A stretch of DNA of 64,000 nt from an uncultured Emticicia sp. (GCF_937903345.1 NZ_CALCZQ010000031.1:124001-188000); one strand, 5' to 3'; positions 1-8,395 are shown, numbered from the stretch's first letter. Notes: a model not told the origin generated them from the sequence alone. Translations and numbers: made by a program.

Positions 1-288
1 TTTCAAGGAGGTATAAAAATCAAAATCACAAAAGTAGAAGATAGTCGTTGTCCGCAAAATTCTACTTGTATTTGGGTCGGAATGGCAAAGGTTTTCTTTA
101 CAATCAGCCAAAAGGGCATCTCAAAGGACTCCTCAGTCAATTTTGAATCAAAGCCCATAAAAACAAGCGTTGATTTTGGTGCTGCGAAATATGAAGTGGA
201 GGTTTCGGACGTGTTTCCTTATCCTAAAGTAGCGACTGAAATCAGTCAAAAAGATTATAAAATATGTGTAACCGTGAAAAAACTGTAG
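1..288 (+). CDS. C-terminal part of a small secreted-type protein, cut by the window edge
   Basis: The reading frame is open from the first base to the stop at 286-288, so the gene begins upstream and only its last 95 residues are visible. They contain a DSRCPQNSTCIWVG stretch. A similar D-S-R-C-P...C-I/V-W-x-G pattern occurs, as far as I know, in small uncharacterised Bacteroidota proteins of the cell envelope, and the two cysteines could form a disulfide. The rest alternates hydrophobic and polar residues like a small beta-sandwich. An internal ATG at 82 is not the start, because the conserved cysteine motif lies before it. The function is unknown and no catalytic residues are visible. Confidence 0.7.
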   Translation, partial: FQGGIKIKITKVEDSRCPQNSTCIWVGMAKVFFTISQKGISKDSSVNFESKPIKTSVDFGAAKYEVEVSDVFPYPKVATEISQKDYKICVTVKKL

Positions 289-340
289 AACAGATTGCTA
301 AACTGTTATTGTCTTTGCAGCATACGTAGAAAATAGGTAA

Positions 341-362
341 GGGCGAAGTCAGAACTTCGCCC
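341..362 (-). terminator. Hairpin after the YtxH-like gene
   Basis: GGGCGAAGT (341-349) pairs perfectly with ACTTCGCCC (354-362) around a 4-base loop. It lies 8 bases past the minus-strand stop at 370. On the minus strand it is followed by TTACCTATTTTC, a poor U-tract, so termination may be inefficient. Confidence 0.5.
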
Positions 363-369
363 CACAAAT

Positions 370-675
370 TTATGCTTTTGGCTCTTCGGCAGCAGGTGTT
401 TCGGTTGCTACCTTGGCTTTTCCAAATAACTCTTGCAAAAATGCTTTAACCTCAGGAAAACTATCTTTCAATGCCGCAGAAACTTCCGTTTTTAGTTTCT
501 CAAAATATTCTGGAGCTTTATCAATTGCTTGTTCGGCTTCATCTTTAAGCTGCCCAGCTTTTATTTTTAAATCTGCCAAAGCTTTTTCTCCTTCTTCGGT
601 TTGTAAATATTTATTAAGTGCTACGCCCGCCGCTGCTCCGAGTACGAATGTTGCTAAATGTTTTGCGTTGACCAT
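370..675 (-). CDS. YtxH-like membrane-anchored small protein
   Basis: A 101-residue protein. Residues about 7-22 (LATFVLGAAAGVALNKYL) form a glycine/alanine-rich hydrophobic segment, the typical start of YtxH-family proteins. After it comes a charged, alanine-rich helix rich in Lys/Glu (about 27-90), probably a coiled coil, and a low-complexity Glu/Pro/Ala tail. YtxH-like proteins are small, abundant, often stress-induced and of unknown biochemical role. The gene stands alone on its strand and ends at a hairpin. The ATG complement is at 673-675. The family call rests on architecture, because such short sequences carry little signature. Confidence 0.7.
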   Translation of the reverse strand: MVNAKHLATFVLGAAAGVALNKYLQTEEGEKALADLKIKAGQLKDEAEQAIDKAPEYFEKLKTEVSAALKDSFPEVKAFLQELFGKAKVATETPAAEEPKA

Positions 676-739
676 TTTTGTAAATGTTGTTTTATGTGTT
701 TTAGGTCTGAATCTCTGACGAAATTTAGGATTAAATGTA

Positions 740-772
740 TTGAACTTTATTGATTAATAATTAATAATTTTG
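740..772 (+). promoter_or_regulatory. Bacteroidota-type promoter of the YdcF-like gene
   Basis: TAATTTTG at 765-772 fits the Bacteroidota -7 consensus TAnnTTTG, and TTG at 740-742 lies 22 bases upstream, within the usual 17-23. Transcription would begin near 779. This rules out the in-frame TTG at 770, which overlaps the -7 box, as start codon of the next gene. Confidence 0.6.
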
Positions 773-790
773 CCGATTGGTAAATTTTAT

Positions 791-1465
791 ATGCAGATGG
801 ACAAAAACCTAGTTGACTATTACGCAGAGATTCTGTATGATTATCATTTTATGAAACAACCCTTACAAAAAGCTGATGCAATTTTTGTTTTAGGAAGCCA
901 CGACCCTAGCGTGGCTGATTATGCCGTAGAATTGTATAAAGAAGGTTGGTCAAATTATATTATTTTTTCCGGAGGAGTGGTTCGTCCAATTGGAGAACTA
1001 AGAAATTCTACGCCAAAAACAGAAGCCAATGCTTTTTTTGATATTGCAGTAAAAGCGGGCGTTTCAGCCGAATCAATTATAATTGATAATGATGCCACTA
1101 ATACGGGCGAGAATTTTTCGTGTACAAGAAAGATTTTGAAAGAAAAAGGGTATCATTTTCAGAACTTTATATTAGTTCAGAAACCTTATATGGTGCGTCG
1201 AACTTTTGCAACGGCCATGGTTCAATTTGCTGAGTTTAAGTTCATTTCAACTGCCAAACCAGATTCTTATGCTCAATACATTGCTCGGTGTGCCGAAAAT
1301 AATATTAGCAAAGAAAGAGTAATCAGTAACATGACGGGCGATTTACAACGCCTGAAAATTTATCCAGAAAAAGGATTCTTGGTTGTGATGGAAATTCCAG
1401 AAAATGTTTGGGATGCTTACAATAAGCTAATTGAAATAGGTTTTGATGGGCGAATGGCTAATTAG
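791..1465 (+). CDS. YdcF-like protein (DUF218 domain)
   Basis: A 224-residue protein with the DUF218/YdcF fold: ADAIFVLGSHDPSVADYAVELY near residues 24-45, then YIIFSGG, then an acidic patch and the TGENFSCTRKIL segment. In this family a GG-containing loop and conserved acidic and Arg residues line a putative nucleotide or phospho-ligand pocket. E. coli YdcF binds S-adenosylmethionine, and other members act in envelope metabolism, so the substrate here is unknown. No signal peptide or membrane segment is seen, so it is probably cytoplasmic. ATG 791 was chosen because the promoter -7 box ends at 772; ATG 797 is equally possible. Confidence 0.8.
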   Translation: MQMDKNLVDYYAEILYDYHFMKQPLQKADAIFVLGSHDPSVADYAVELYKEGWSNYIIFSGGVVRPIGELRNSTPKTEANAFFDIAVKAGVSAESIIIDNDATNTGENFSCTRKILKEKGYHFQNFILVQKPYMVRRTFATAMVQFAEFKFISTAKPDSYAQYIARCAENNISKERVISNMTGDLQRLKIYPEKGFLVVMEIPENVWDAYNKLIEIGFDGRMAN

Positions 1466-1555
1466 TTAGATTTTTACATAAAAGTTTGATATTTAGTATT
1501 TTAGCGATAGTGTTAATAAAAAATACATTTAATTCATCCAAAAATCTTTTCAACT

Positions 1556-2218
1556 ATGACAACCTACACATTCTTATTACTACAACTTATAGTATTTACA
1601 GGTCTTGGTCAAAACGAAAATCTTTCAATTAAAGGTGATAATGATGTTTGTGCAGGGGCTAAAGCATCTTACAGTTATACAATTTCAGATAAGAGCATAA
1701 AATTTAAAGATTGGGTTTTACCAGAGGGGGCTGAAAAATTATCTGAAAATAAAAACAAAATTACTGTAAAGTTTGCTAAAAATGGAAAGTACGAACTCAA
1801 AGCCATTTTTATTTCGGAAGATAATGCCCTTAGTAGTCAAACATTTAAGGTAATGGTGCGTGAGCAACCAAAAATTAGCATTGCAGGATTAGACAGAGTT
1901 TATTCAAAATCGGATAATGTTTTTGAAGCAAGTCAAAATTCAGATGGCGATATCTTTACTTGGTCGGTTTATCTTTCACAAGGAGGCACTAACCTATTAC
2001 ATGGAAACTTGGGTGTTACTGCGAAAAATTTTGAAGATGCAGTAATGTTTTCTTATCCGAACAAATCGTCAATTATGCTTGATTTTAGAAGACCAGGCAT
2101 TTACGAATTAAAAGTTTTCAATAAAGGTAAAAATGGTTGCGAAAGCCCAGTTCAAACAAAAATAATTAAAGCCTACCTAGCACCAGAAAATAGAGTTTTG
2201 AAAACAAATATGCCTTAA
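1556..2218 (+). CDS. Secreted protein with PKD-like domains
   Basis: A 220-residue protein with a short N-terminal hydrophobic segment (residues 3-17, TYTFLLLQLIVFTGL) that looks like a signal peptide. Residues about 22-100 (NDVCAGAKASYSY... GKYELKAIF) and about 105-200 (ISIAGLDRVYSKSD... GIYELKVFNKGKNGCES) look like two Ig/PKD-like beta-sandwich domains. The C-terminus lacks the YPNP-type sorting domain of type IX cargo, so it is probably periplasmic or exported by another route. No enzyme motif is seen. Its stop overlaps the convergent CoA-binding protein gene by four bases (a shared TTAA). Function unknown. Confidence 0.75.
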   Translation: MTTYTFLLLQLIVFTGLGQNENLSIKGDNDVCAGAKASYSYTISDKSIKFKDWVLPEGAEKLSENKNKITVKFAKNGKYELKAIFISEDNALSSQTFKVMVREQPKISIAGLDRVYSKSDNVFEASQNSDGDIFTWSVYLSQGGTNLLHGNLGVTAKNFEDAVMFSYPNKSSIMLDFRRPGIYELKVFNKGKNGCESPVQTKIIKAYLAPENRVLKTNMP

Positions 2219-2577
2219 TACTGCCCGGTAGCAAGCATTACAAGTGTACATGCTTCAATCGGTTCGATACCTTTTTCAGTCAGAAAATCCTCAAATGCAG
2301 GATTTTCTGTACCGGGATTGAAAATCACTCTCCGAGGATTTAAGTTGGCCACGTAATCAAAATATTCCCTTTGCCTTTGTGGATTCACGTAAAGCGTAAC
2401 CGTATCTATATTTTCAAATTTATCTTTTTCGGTATTTATTTCTTTTCCAGCAACAATCCCTTCTTTTATACCCAAAAGTTCAATCTCATGCTTGTGGCTC
2501 ACTAATTTATTAGCTGCCAAAAAAGAATATCTACTTGGGTCGGTTGATGCACCGATTATTAATGTTTTCTTTGCCAT
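2215..2577 (-). CDS. CoA-binding (Rossmann) domain protein, YccU-like
   Basis: A 120-residue single-domain protein. It opens with KKTLIIGASTDPSRYSFLAANKL, the nucleotide-loop start of the CoA_binding_2 family, and continues with VTLYVNPQRQREYFDYV and RRVIFNPGTENPAFEDFL. The RxIFNPG-type loop is characteristic of YccU-like proteins, which resemble the CoA-binding half of succinyl-CoA synthetase alpha but lack the catalytic half. A cytoplasmic CoA-binding role is inferred; no reaction can be assigned. It follows alkA by 47 bases on the same strand and may be co-transcribed. Confidence 0.85.
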   Translation of the reverse strand: MAKKTLIIGASTDPSRYSFLAANKLVSHKHEIELLGIKEGIVAGKEINTEKDKFENIDTVTLYVNPQRQREYFDYVANLNPRRVIFNPGTENPAFEDFLTEKGIEPIEACTLVMLATGQY

Positions 2578-2624
2578 TTTTCAGATTGTTTCTGCTCTGA
2601 AAATCTTATTTTCTGAAAATTAGT

Positions 2625-3503
2625 TCAACCCAACAGCGAATGCCAAAAATAGAAAGTTGCATATCCCCTCCAACCTTTCCATTTTTCGGCCATTTTGTTC
2701 AATTCACTAATAGTTGGCTTTGCCATTAAGCCATATTGTGTTTTCACAGCATTGTGTAAGCCAACATCTTCCACAGGAAAAGCATCATAGTTTTTTAGAC
2801 TTTTCATCATAGAATAATTAGCCGTCCAGTTTCCTACCCCCTTAATTTTTACTAATTCTTTTTTCACCTCCTCGAATGATAATTTTTTCAAAACTTCTTG
2901 GGATAAATTTCCTTCAGCAAACTCACGTGATACATTTAATATATATTGTGCTTTATTTCTACTAAATTGTAATGGCTGAAGATCTTCAAGAGTCAAACCA
3001 GCCAATCTTTCAGGAGTGGGCAAGGCATAAAAGGCTTCATTGTTATAAAAATGTTTTTGACCGAAATTCTGAACTAGCTTTTCTTTCAGCGAATAGGCAA
3101 AATTTAGATTAATCTGCTGACCAATAATCGACCATACCAAAGATTCAAATAGATCTGGCATTCCAATCATACGGAGTCCATAAAACTTTTGGCAAAGCGA
3201 AGCTAAAATTTCATCATTTTGAGCAGTTTCATAAAAAAAATGAAGATTCGCCTTCAAATCAAGCCAATCTGAGACATAATCTTTGACAAAATCAATAATT
3301 TTTTGGCCTTGATTTTCAGAATGGATTGATATTTGCAAGTGTTTAGTGAATGATATAGAGAATAAAACGAGCGAATTTTCAAATGAGATAACTTTAAAAA
3401 TCTCATTATTTTTTATAGTATGCAGGCATTCCTTTTCATTCCGAGAAAGAAACCTAAGAGTTTGTTCAAAATTAAACGCCTTTGGAGTTAATATTTCGAT
3501 CAT
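2625..3503 (-). CDS. alkA: DNA-3-methyladenine glycosylase II (AlkA family)
   Basis: A 292-residue HhH-GPD base-excision enzyme that removes alkylated purines. The hairpin-helix-hairpin is visible as VKIKGVGNWTANYSMM, followed by the catalytic aspartate in AFPVEDVGLHNAVK. An N-terminal TBP-like domain (about residues 1-110) precedes the helical core that starts near GLRMIGMPDLFESLVWSIIGQQINL. Length and domain order fit AlkA rather than the shorter MutY/Nth proteins, and there is no C-terminal Fe-S cysteine cluster. The start codon complement is at 3501-3503. No Ada-type methyltransferase gene is adjacent, so alkylation-inducible control is not evident. Confidence 0.9.
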   Translation of the reverse strand: MIEILTPKAFNFEQTLRFLSRNEKECLHTIKNNEIFKVISFENSLVLFSISFTKHLQISIHSENQGQKIIDFVKDYVSDWLDLKANLHFFYETAQNDEILASLCQKFYGLRMIGMPDLFESLVWSIIGQQINLNFAYSLKEKLVQNFGQKHFYNNEAFYALPTPERLAGLTLEDLQPLQFSRNKAQYILNVSREFAEGNLSQEVLKKLSFEEVKKELVKIKGVGNWTANYSMMKSLKNYDAFPVEDVGLHNAVKTQYGLMAKPTISELNKMAEKWKGWRGYATFYFWHSLLG

Positions 3504-3625
3504 TTGAAGGAGGAAATTAGGTCAGAATGCAATCTATGCGAAATATTTTTTAAAAAAAATTCAAATTTTTATAAAACGTTTAATTTTGTTTTAATGCCAC
3601 AAAAACAGAAGTTTATGCCTTATAA

Positions 3626-3657
3626 TTTGCAACAAAAGAGCTTATACTTTACCTTTG
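3626..3657 (+). promoter_or_regulatory. Promoter of the candidate small RNA
   Basis: TTTG at 3626-3629 and TACCTTTG at 3650-3657 are 20 bases apart and match the Bacteroidota consensus TTTG-N19ish-TAnnTTTG. Transcription would start near 3664. No good coding sequence follows before the terminator at 3737-3782. Confidence 0.6.
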
Positions 3658-3663
3658 TGTCGT

Positions 3664-3783
3664 TTATAAGTAAAAAGTTTATTTCAGCTAAGTACAAAAT
3701 ACATACGTTCCACATATTTAAAATTCTTGCTAAAATACCATTCTAAAGTCATCAGTATACGTTGATTTTAGAATGGTTTTTTG
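3664..3783 (+). ncRNA. Candidate small RNA or attenuated leader
   Basis: The roughly 120-base interval between a consensus promoter (3626-3657) and an intrinsic terminator (3737-3782) has no convincing reading frame; the only open frame through it is AT-rich, low in complexity and has no sensible start. It could be a free small RNA. Alternatively it could be a terminated leader whose read-through adds transcription to the respiratory operon that starts 155 bases further on. I did not recognise a known RNA family. Both ends are predictions. Confidence 0.4.
3737..3782 (+). terminator. Intrinsic terminator upstream of the act operon
   Basis: ACCATTCTAAA (3737-3747) pairs perfectly with TTTAGAATGGT (3767-3777), and ATCA (3751-3754) with TGAT (3763-3766) extends the stem past a small bulge. 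It is followed directly by a run of T (3777-3782). This is a good plus-strand rho-independent terminator, although no plus-strand gene lies just before it. Confidence 0.7.
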
Positions 3784-3792
3784 TTATAAAAT

Positions 3793-3847
3793 GCTTATAG
3801 TTAAGTAATTATGTTTCTATTTAAAATAATTCTAAATTACTATAAGC
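3793..3847. promoter_or_regulatory. Inverted repeat upstream of the act promoter
   Basis: GCTTATAGT (3793-3801) and ACTATAAGC (3839-3847) are perfect 9-base inverted copies, and a second pair (AGTAATT 3804-3810 with AATTACT 3835-3841) lies inside. The repeat ends 23 bases before the TTTG box of the act promoter, where an activator could bind. No regulator is known, so this is a structural observation only. Confidence 0.3.
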
Positions 3848-3870
3848 TATAAAAAAAATAACAAAACCTA

Positions 3871-3901
3871 TTTGATAGAAAACAATAGTAGCGTAGTTTT
3901 G
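3871..3901 (+). promoter_or_regulatory. Promoter of the act-cox respiratory operon
   Basis: TTTG at 3871-3874, a 19-base spacer and TAGTTTTG at 3894-3901 match the Bacteroidota promoter consensus exactly. Transcription should start near 3908, leaving a leader of about 30 bases before the ATG at 3938. The promoter overlaps an in-frame TTG at 3872, which therefore cannot be the actA start. Confidence 0.8.
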
Positions 3902-3937
3902 CAGTCTGAAAAAGTAGGAATACTACATTATATAAAT

Positions 3938-5179
3938 ATGATTCGTAAATTTTATAAGTCAATTTTAGCTCTTTCTGTTGCTGTAAGCATTTCTATTGGT
4001 TATGTAGCGGCACAAGACAGTACTTCTATTGCATCTGCTGCACCTGCTGGTGGCGGCGATGTAGCAAAAGGAGAAGGGTTGTTTAAGAATAATTGTGCAC
4101 AATGCCATGCTGTTACGGCAGAAGTTGTTGTTGGCCCTGGTTTGGCAGGAATCGAAGAGCGTAGAGATTATGCTTGGTTGAAGAATTGGATAAACAATCC
4201 GATGGGTGTTATTGGAAGTGGCGATAAATATGCCAATGAACTTTACTTAAAGTACAACAAAACTCAAATGACTGCTTTTGCTGCATTTGGTGACGAAGAG
4301 GTAAAGTCTATTTTAGCTTATGTTAAGTCTGCTAGTACACCGGTTGCTACTGCACCAGTTGCAGGGGCAGTCGCTACTACACCAGCCGAAACAGGTGGTG
4401 GTACATTTATCAATGTTATATTGGTAGCATTGTTAGTAATCATGGGCCTTGTTTTGGTAGCATTACTAGGTATCTTACAATTATTAAATAGATTGTCAGG
4501 TGCCGATGCAGGTGCGGCAGATACCTCTCTTTCATTTGGAGAAAAACTTCAAGCAAGCTTCAAAAACATTGCGGCAAACAAAACCGTTCGTTCGGCAATT
4601 GTATGGGCATTTATCTTGCTTGCAACAAAAGCTACTTTCGATGGAATGTACGGAATTGGTGTTCACCAAGGATACGCTCCAAAACAACCAATTGCTTTCT
4701 CTCACAAATTGCACGCTGGCGAAATGAAAATCAACTGTGCTTACTGTCACACAGGTGTATACAAAGGAAAACAATCGGGTATTCCTTCAGCCAATATCTG
4801 TATGAATTGTCACAATGCAATCAAGCGTGAGTCTCCAGAAATACAAAAAATTTATACGGCAATCGAAACTAATAAGCCAATTGAGTGGGTACGTGTACAC
4901 AATTTGCCTGACTTAGCTTACTTTAACCACGCACAACATACAAATGTTGGTGGTTTAGAGTGTAAAAACTGTCACGGAGAAATTGAAAAGATGGAGGTTG
5001 TACAACAACGTTCAAGCCTTACAATGGGCTGGTGTATTGATTGTCACCGTAAATCAGAGGTGAATGGCAAAGATAATGGCTATTATGCTAAATTAATGGA
5101 AGCTCACAGTGCAGTAAGCAAAGGAGCAATGAAAGTACAGGATAACGGTGGATTAGAGTGTGCTAAATGCCATTATTAA
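3938..5179 (+). CDS. actA: Alternative complex III subunit A, hexaheme c-type cytochrome
   Basis: A 413-residue membrane-anchored multiheme cytochrome that carries electrons from the ActB/ActC core of alternative complex III toward the oxidase. After a signal-like segment (about 7-25) comes a monoheme cytochrome c domain with C53-A-Q-C-H57 and a possible axial Met111. Then follow an Ala/Pro linker, membrane helices at about 157-182 and 218-231, and a pentaheme domain with CxxCH at 267, 288, 342, 366 and 408. Classical ActA is pentaheme, so the N-terminal domain is an extra heme module. ATG 3938 was chosen because the promoter occupies 3871-3901. First gene of the operon; actB follows after 71 bases. 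Confidence 0.92.
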   Translation: MIRKFYKSILALSVAVSISIGYVAAQDSTSIASAAPAGGGDVAKGEGLFKNNCAQCHAVTAEVVVGPGLAGIEERRDYAWLKNWINNPMGVIGSGDKYANELYLKYNKTQMTAFAAFGDEEVKSILAYVKSASTPVATAPVAGAVATTPAETGGGTFINVILVALLVIMGLVLVALLGILQLLNRLSGADAGAADTSLSFGEKLQASFKNIAANKTVRSAIVWAFILLATKATFDGMYGIGVHQGYAPKQPIAFSHKLHAGEMKINCAYCHTGVYKGKQSGIPSANICMNCHNAIKRESPEIQKIYTAIETNKPIEWVRVHNLPDLAYFNHAQHTNVGGLECKNCHGEIEKMEVVQQRSSLTMGWCIDCHRKSEVNGKDNGYYAKLMEAHSAVSKGAMKVQDNGGLECAKCHY

Positions 5180-5250
5180 TACCCAAGTTTTATAAAAAGA
5201 AATTAAGTTTTTACAGAAAAAAATAAAGTCCCTTCGGGATTTAGGGTTAT

Positions 5251-8200
5251 ATGGAAAACACTAATAAAAAGTATTGGAAAGGGGTTGAGGAGTTGAAAAA
5301 CGACATTGGGTTTGTACAAAATGCCAATCGTGAATTTAATTTAGATGACATCGAAACTGTCGAGCCAACTCATCGCCGTGACTTCTTGAAAGTGTTAGGC
5401 TTTAGTGTGGCGGCGGTATCATTGGCTGCTTGTGATGCTCCAGTTCGTAAGGCTATTCCTTACTTAAATAAACCAGAGAGTGTAGAGCCAGGCATTCCAA
5501 ACTGGTACGCATCTACTTTCTCAGAAGGTGGAGATTATTGCAGCATCTTAGTAAAAACACGTGAAGGTCGTCCTGTTAAGATAGAAGGAAACAAACTTTC
5601 ATCTATCACAAAAGGTGCAGTAAACGCAAGAGTACACGCTTCAGTACTGAGTTTGTATGACAATGAAAAATTGAAAGCACCTAAAAAAGGTAGTTCAGAT
5701 ATAAAATGGGAAGAATTAGATAAGGAGGTCATCGCAGCACTTGCTAAAGGTGGAAATATCCGTATCGTAACAAATTCAATACTTTCTCCCACAACAAAAA
5801 AGGTAGTTGCTGATTTCGCTGCAAAATACCCTTCAACAAAGCACATTACGTATGATGCAAATTCATCTTACGCTATTGTGCAAGCGAATGCTGAATCTTT
5901 CGGTCAAGCAGTTATTCCTTCTTACGATTTCAGCAAAGCAAACGTAATCGTTGGTATCAATGCCGATTTCTTAGGAACTTGGATTGCTCCAAACACATTT
6001 GCAGGTCAATGGGCTGTTACTCGTAAATTGAGAAGTGGTAAAAATGGCAAGAACACAATGTCTCGTCACTACCAATTTGAAACTGGTTTGACAATCACAG
6101 GTGCTTCGGCCGATTATAGAGGAATGATAAAACCTTCACAGGAGGGTGCTGTTGCCATTGCATTATACAATAAAGTTGCTGCTGCTTTAGGTGGAAAGGC
6201 TGTTTCTGCTGTTGCGGTAGAAACGCAAAATATAGATAAGTGTGCAAAAGACCTTATTGCTGCCAAAGGTGCTGCTTTAGTAGTATCAGGCTCAAACAAC
6301 CCTGCGGTACAGACGATTGTTAATGCTATCAATAGCTTACTGGGTAGCTACGGAACAACGATTGATTTAGGCACTCCAGTAAATTATCGTCAAGGTAACG
6401 ATGCAGAAATGACAGCTTTCATCAATGAAGTAAAAGCTGGACAAGTTAGCACAGCAATTTTCTTATCAAATCCAGTTTATGACCACGCAAGAGGTGCTGA
6501 ACTTGGGGAAGCATTATCGAAAGTTGCTACCACCATCTCATTTGCAGACCGTGCAGACGAAACGGCTTCAAAATGTAAATACATCGCTCCGGCCCCTCAT
6601 TACTTAGAGTCATGGAATGATGCAGAACCTAAAAAAGGTTTTTACTCACTTACACAGCCAACAATTTCTTTGATTTTTGATACTCGTCAACCACAATCAA
6701 GTTTATTGACTTGGGCAGGTTTGAATGCAGACTATCAAGCATATTTGAAATCAAACTGGAATAGCACTATCCTAAGCGGAAAGTCTTGGGTACAAGCCTT
6801 ACATGATGGTGTTTACGAGCCAATAGCTGAAGCAATCGTATCAGTTGCAGTTTTTGCAGGAAACGTTGATGTAGCTGCAGCTACAATTGCTCAAGTGAAA
6901 GGTGCAGGTATTGAAGTTTCTATTTACGAATCAATAGCTATTGGAACAGGTTTACAGGCAAACAACCCATGGTTGCAAGAATTGCCAGACCCAATTTCTA
7001 AAGTTACTTGGGAAAATGTAGTTGCGGTTTCACAGAAAACTGCTACTGATTTAGGTATCGCACAAGGAGATATTGTTAATTTGACAGTAGGTGGCAAAAA
7101 AGTAGTAGGTACGAGTACAGATTTGGAAGGTGGAATTCCTGTATTAATTCAACCAGGTCAGGCAAACGGTACAATTTCAATAGCTTTAGGTTATGGTCGT
7201 ACTGCCGCGGGAAAATCAGGAAATACTGGAGCAAACACTTATCCTTTGGTTGCTAATGGGCAATATTGGGCAAACGATGCAAAAATAGAAAAAATAAAAG
7301 ACGGATATACATTAGCACAAACACAAACTCACAGTACTGTAATGGGTCGCCAAGCAGTTGTACAAGAGTCTGTTTTAGGCGAATACGTTAAAGATGTTAA
7401 AGCAGGACGTTTCGAACCAAAAATCGAAACTTCGGAAGGCGAGAAAAAACCATATCAAATCACACTTTGGAATGGTCACGAAAAGAAAAACCATAGCTGG
7501 GGAATGGTTATTGACTTAAATAGCTGTACAGGTTGTGGTTCGTGTTTGGTAAGTTGCCAAGCAGAAAATAATGTTTCAGTAGTTGGTAAAGCTGAGGTTG
7601 CACGTGCAAGAGAGATGCACTGGATTCGTATTGACCGCTATTATAGCTCAGAAATGAGTCATGATGAGGCTCTCGCTGAAAAAGGTATCATTGGTGGTTA
7701 CAGAGAATTAGAAATTGCCGCTGAAAACCCAGAGGTTGTATTCCAACCAATGATGTGTCAGCACTGTTCGAATGCACCTTGTGAAACTGTTTGTCCAGTA
7801 TTGGCTACTACTCACAGCTCGGAAGGCTTAAACCAAATGACTTATAACCGTTGTATCGGTACTCGTTATTGTGCCAACAACTGTCCATATAAAGTACGTC
7901 GTTTCAATTGGTTCAAATATTTTGAAAACGATAACTTTGATTTCCACATGAACAACGACTTAGGTCGTATGGTATTAAATCCTGACGTAACCGTTCGTTC
8001 GCGTGGTGTGATTGAGAAATGTTCAATGTGTGTGCAACGAATTCAAGCGGGCAAATTGACAGCTAAAAAAGAACGTCGTCGCCCGGTAGATGGAGAAATT
8101 CAAACAGCTTGCTCACAATCATGTCCAACAAATGCAATCACATTTGGCGATATGCTTGATAACGAATCAGAAGTGTCGAAAATTTTAGCTGTTGAGAAAG

Positions 8201-8331
8201 AAGGCCGTGCTTTCCACGTATTGGAAGAAATCAACGTTCAACCACAGTTGAACTACTTGACAAAAATCCGTAACAAGGATGGCGTTGCAAAAGTAGCTCA
8301 TGCTGAAAAGAAAGAAGCACATCATTCATAA
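5251..8331 (+). CDS. actB: Alternative complex III subunit B, iron-sulfur / molybdopterin-like protein
   Basis: A 1026-residue protein. It starts with a Tat-type sequence (HRRDFLKVLGFSVAA) and a cysteine (SLAAC) that could be lipidated, so it faces the periplasm. Residues about 60-700 resemble the molybdopterin oxidoreductase fold, which in ActB binds no molybdenum cofactor. The last 300 residues are a ferredoxin-like domain with cysteine groups beginning near C759 (CTGCGSCLVSC), C836 (CQHCSNAPCETVC), C868 (CIGTRYCANNC) and C924 (CSMC, then CSQSC). In known complexes these hold three 4Fe-4S and one 3Fe-4S clusters. It relays electrons from menaquinol oxidised at ActC to the ActA hemes. Confidence 0.95.
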   Translation: MENTNKKYWKGVEELKNDIGFVQNANREFNLDDIETVEPTHRRDFLKVLGFSVAAVSLAACDAPVRKAIPYLNKPESVEPGIPNWYASTFSEGGDYCSILVKTREGRPVKIEGNKLSSITKGAVNARVHASVLSLYDNEKLKAPKKGSSDIKWEELDKEVIAALAKGGNIRIVTNSILSPTTKKVVADFAAKYPSTKHITYDANSSYAIVQANAESFGQAVIPSYDFSKANVIVGINADFLGTWIAPNTFAGQWAVTRKLRSGKNGKNTMSRHYQFETGLTITGASADYRGMIKPSQEGAVAIALYNKVAAALGGKAVSAVAVETQNIDKCAKDLIAAKGAALVVSGSNNPAVQTIVNAINSLLGSYGTTIDLGTPVNYRQGNDAEMTAFINEVKAGQVSTAIFLSNPVYDHARGAELGEALSKVATTISFADRADETASKCKYIAPAPHYLESWNDAEPKKGFYSLTQPTISLIFDTRQPQSSLLTWAGLNADYQAYLKSNWNSTILSGKSWVQALHDGVYEPIAEAIVSVAVFAGNVDVAAATIAQVKGAGIEVSIYESIAIGTGLQANNPWLQELPDPISKVTWENVVAVSQKTATDLGIAQGDIVNLTVGGKKVVGTSTDLEGGIPVLIQPGQANGTISIALGYGRTAAGKSGNTGANTYPLVANGQYWANDAKIEKIKDGYTLAQTQTHSTVMGRQAVVQESVLGEYVKDVKAGRFEPKIETSEGEKKPYQITLWNGHEKKNHSWGMVIDLNSCTGCGSCLVSCQAENNVSVVGKAEVARAREMHWIRIDRYYSSEMSHDEALAEKGIIGGYRELEIAAENPEVVFQPMMCQHCSNAPCETVCPVLATTHSSEGLNQMTYNRCIGTRYCANNCPYKVRRFNWFKYFENDNFDFHMNNDLGRMVLNPDVTVRSRGVIEKCSMCVQRIQAGKLTAKKERRRPVDGEIQTACSQSCPTNAITFGDMLDNESEVSKILAVEKEGRAFHVLEEINVQPQLNYLTKIRNKDGVAKVAHAEKKEAHHS

Positions 8332-8395
8332 TTAGAAAGATTGCTTTGAAATTTAAATAGAAAATTAAAAATAAATATCTCAAAAAAATAAAACT

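Noticed and set aside
413..718. Plus-strand frame opposite the YtxH-like gene
   Set aside because: It is the complement of a well-supported minus-strand gene and has no recognisable features.
3504..3746. Open frame of 80 codons upstream of the act operon
   Set aside because: Low-complexity Lys/Phe-rich composition, no good start, no domain, and it runs through a promoter and into a terminator stem. Treated as non-coding.
3872..3937. N-terminal extension of ActA from a TTG start
   Set aside because: A perfect promoter (3871-3901) covers it, so the region is upstream of the transcript start; the signal-like segment begins at ATG 3938.
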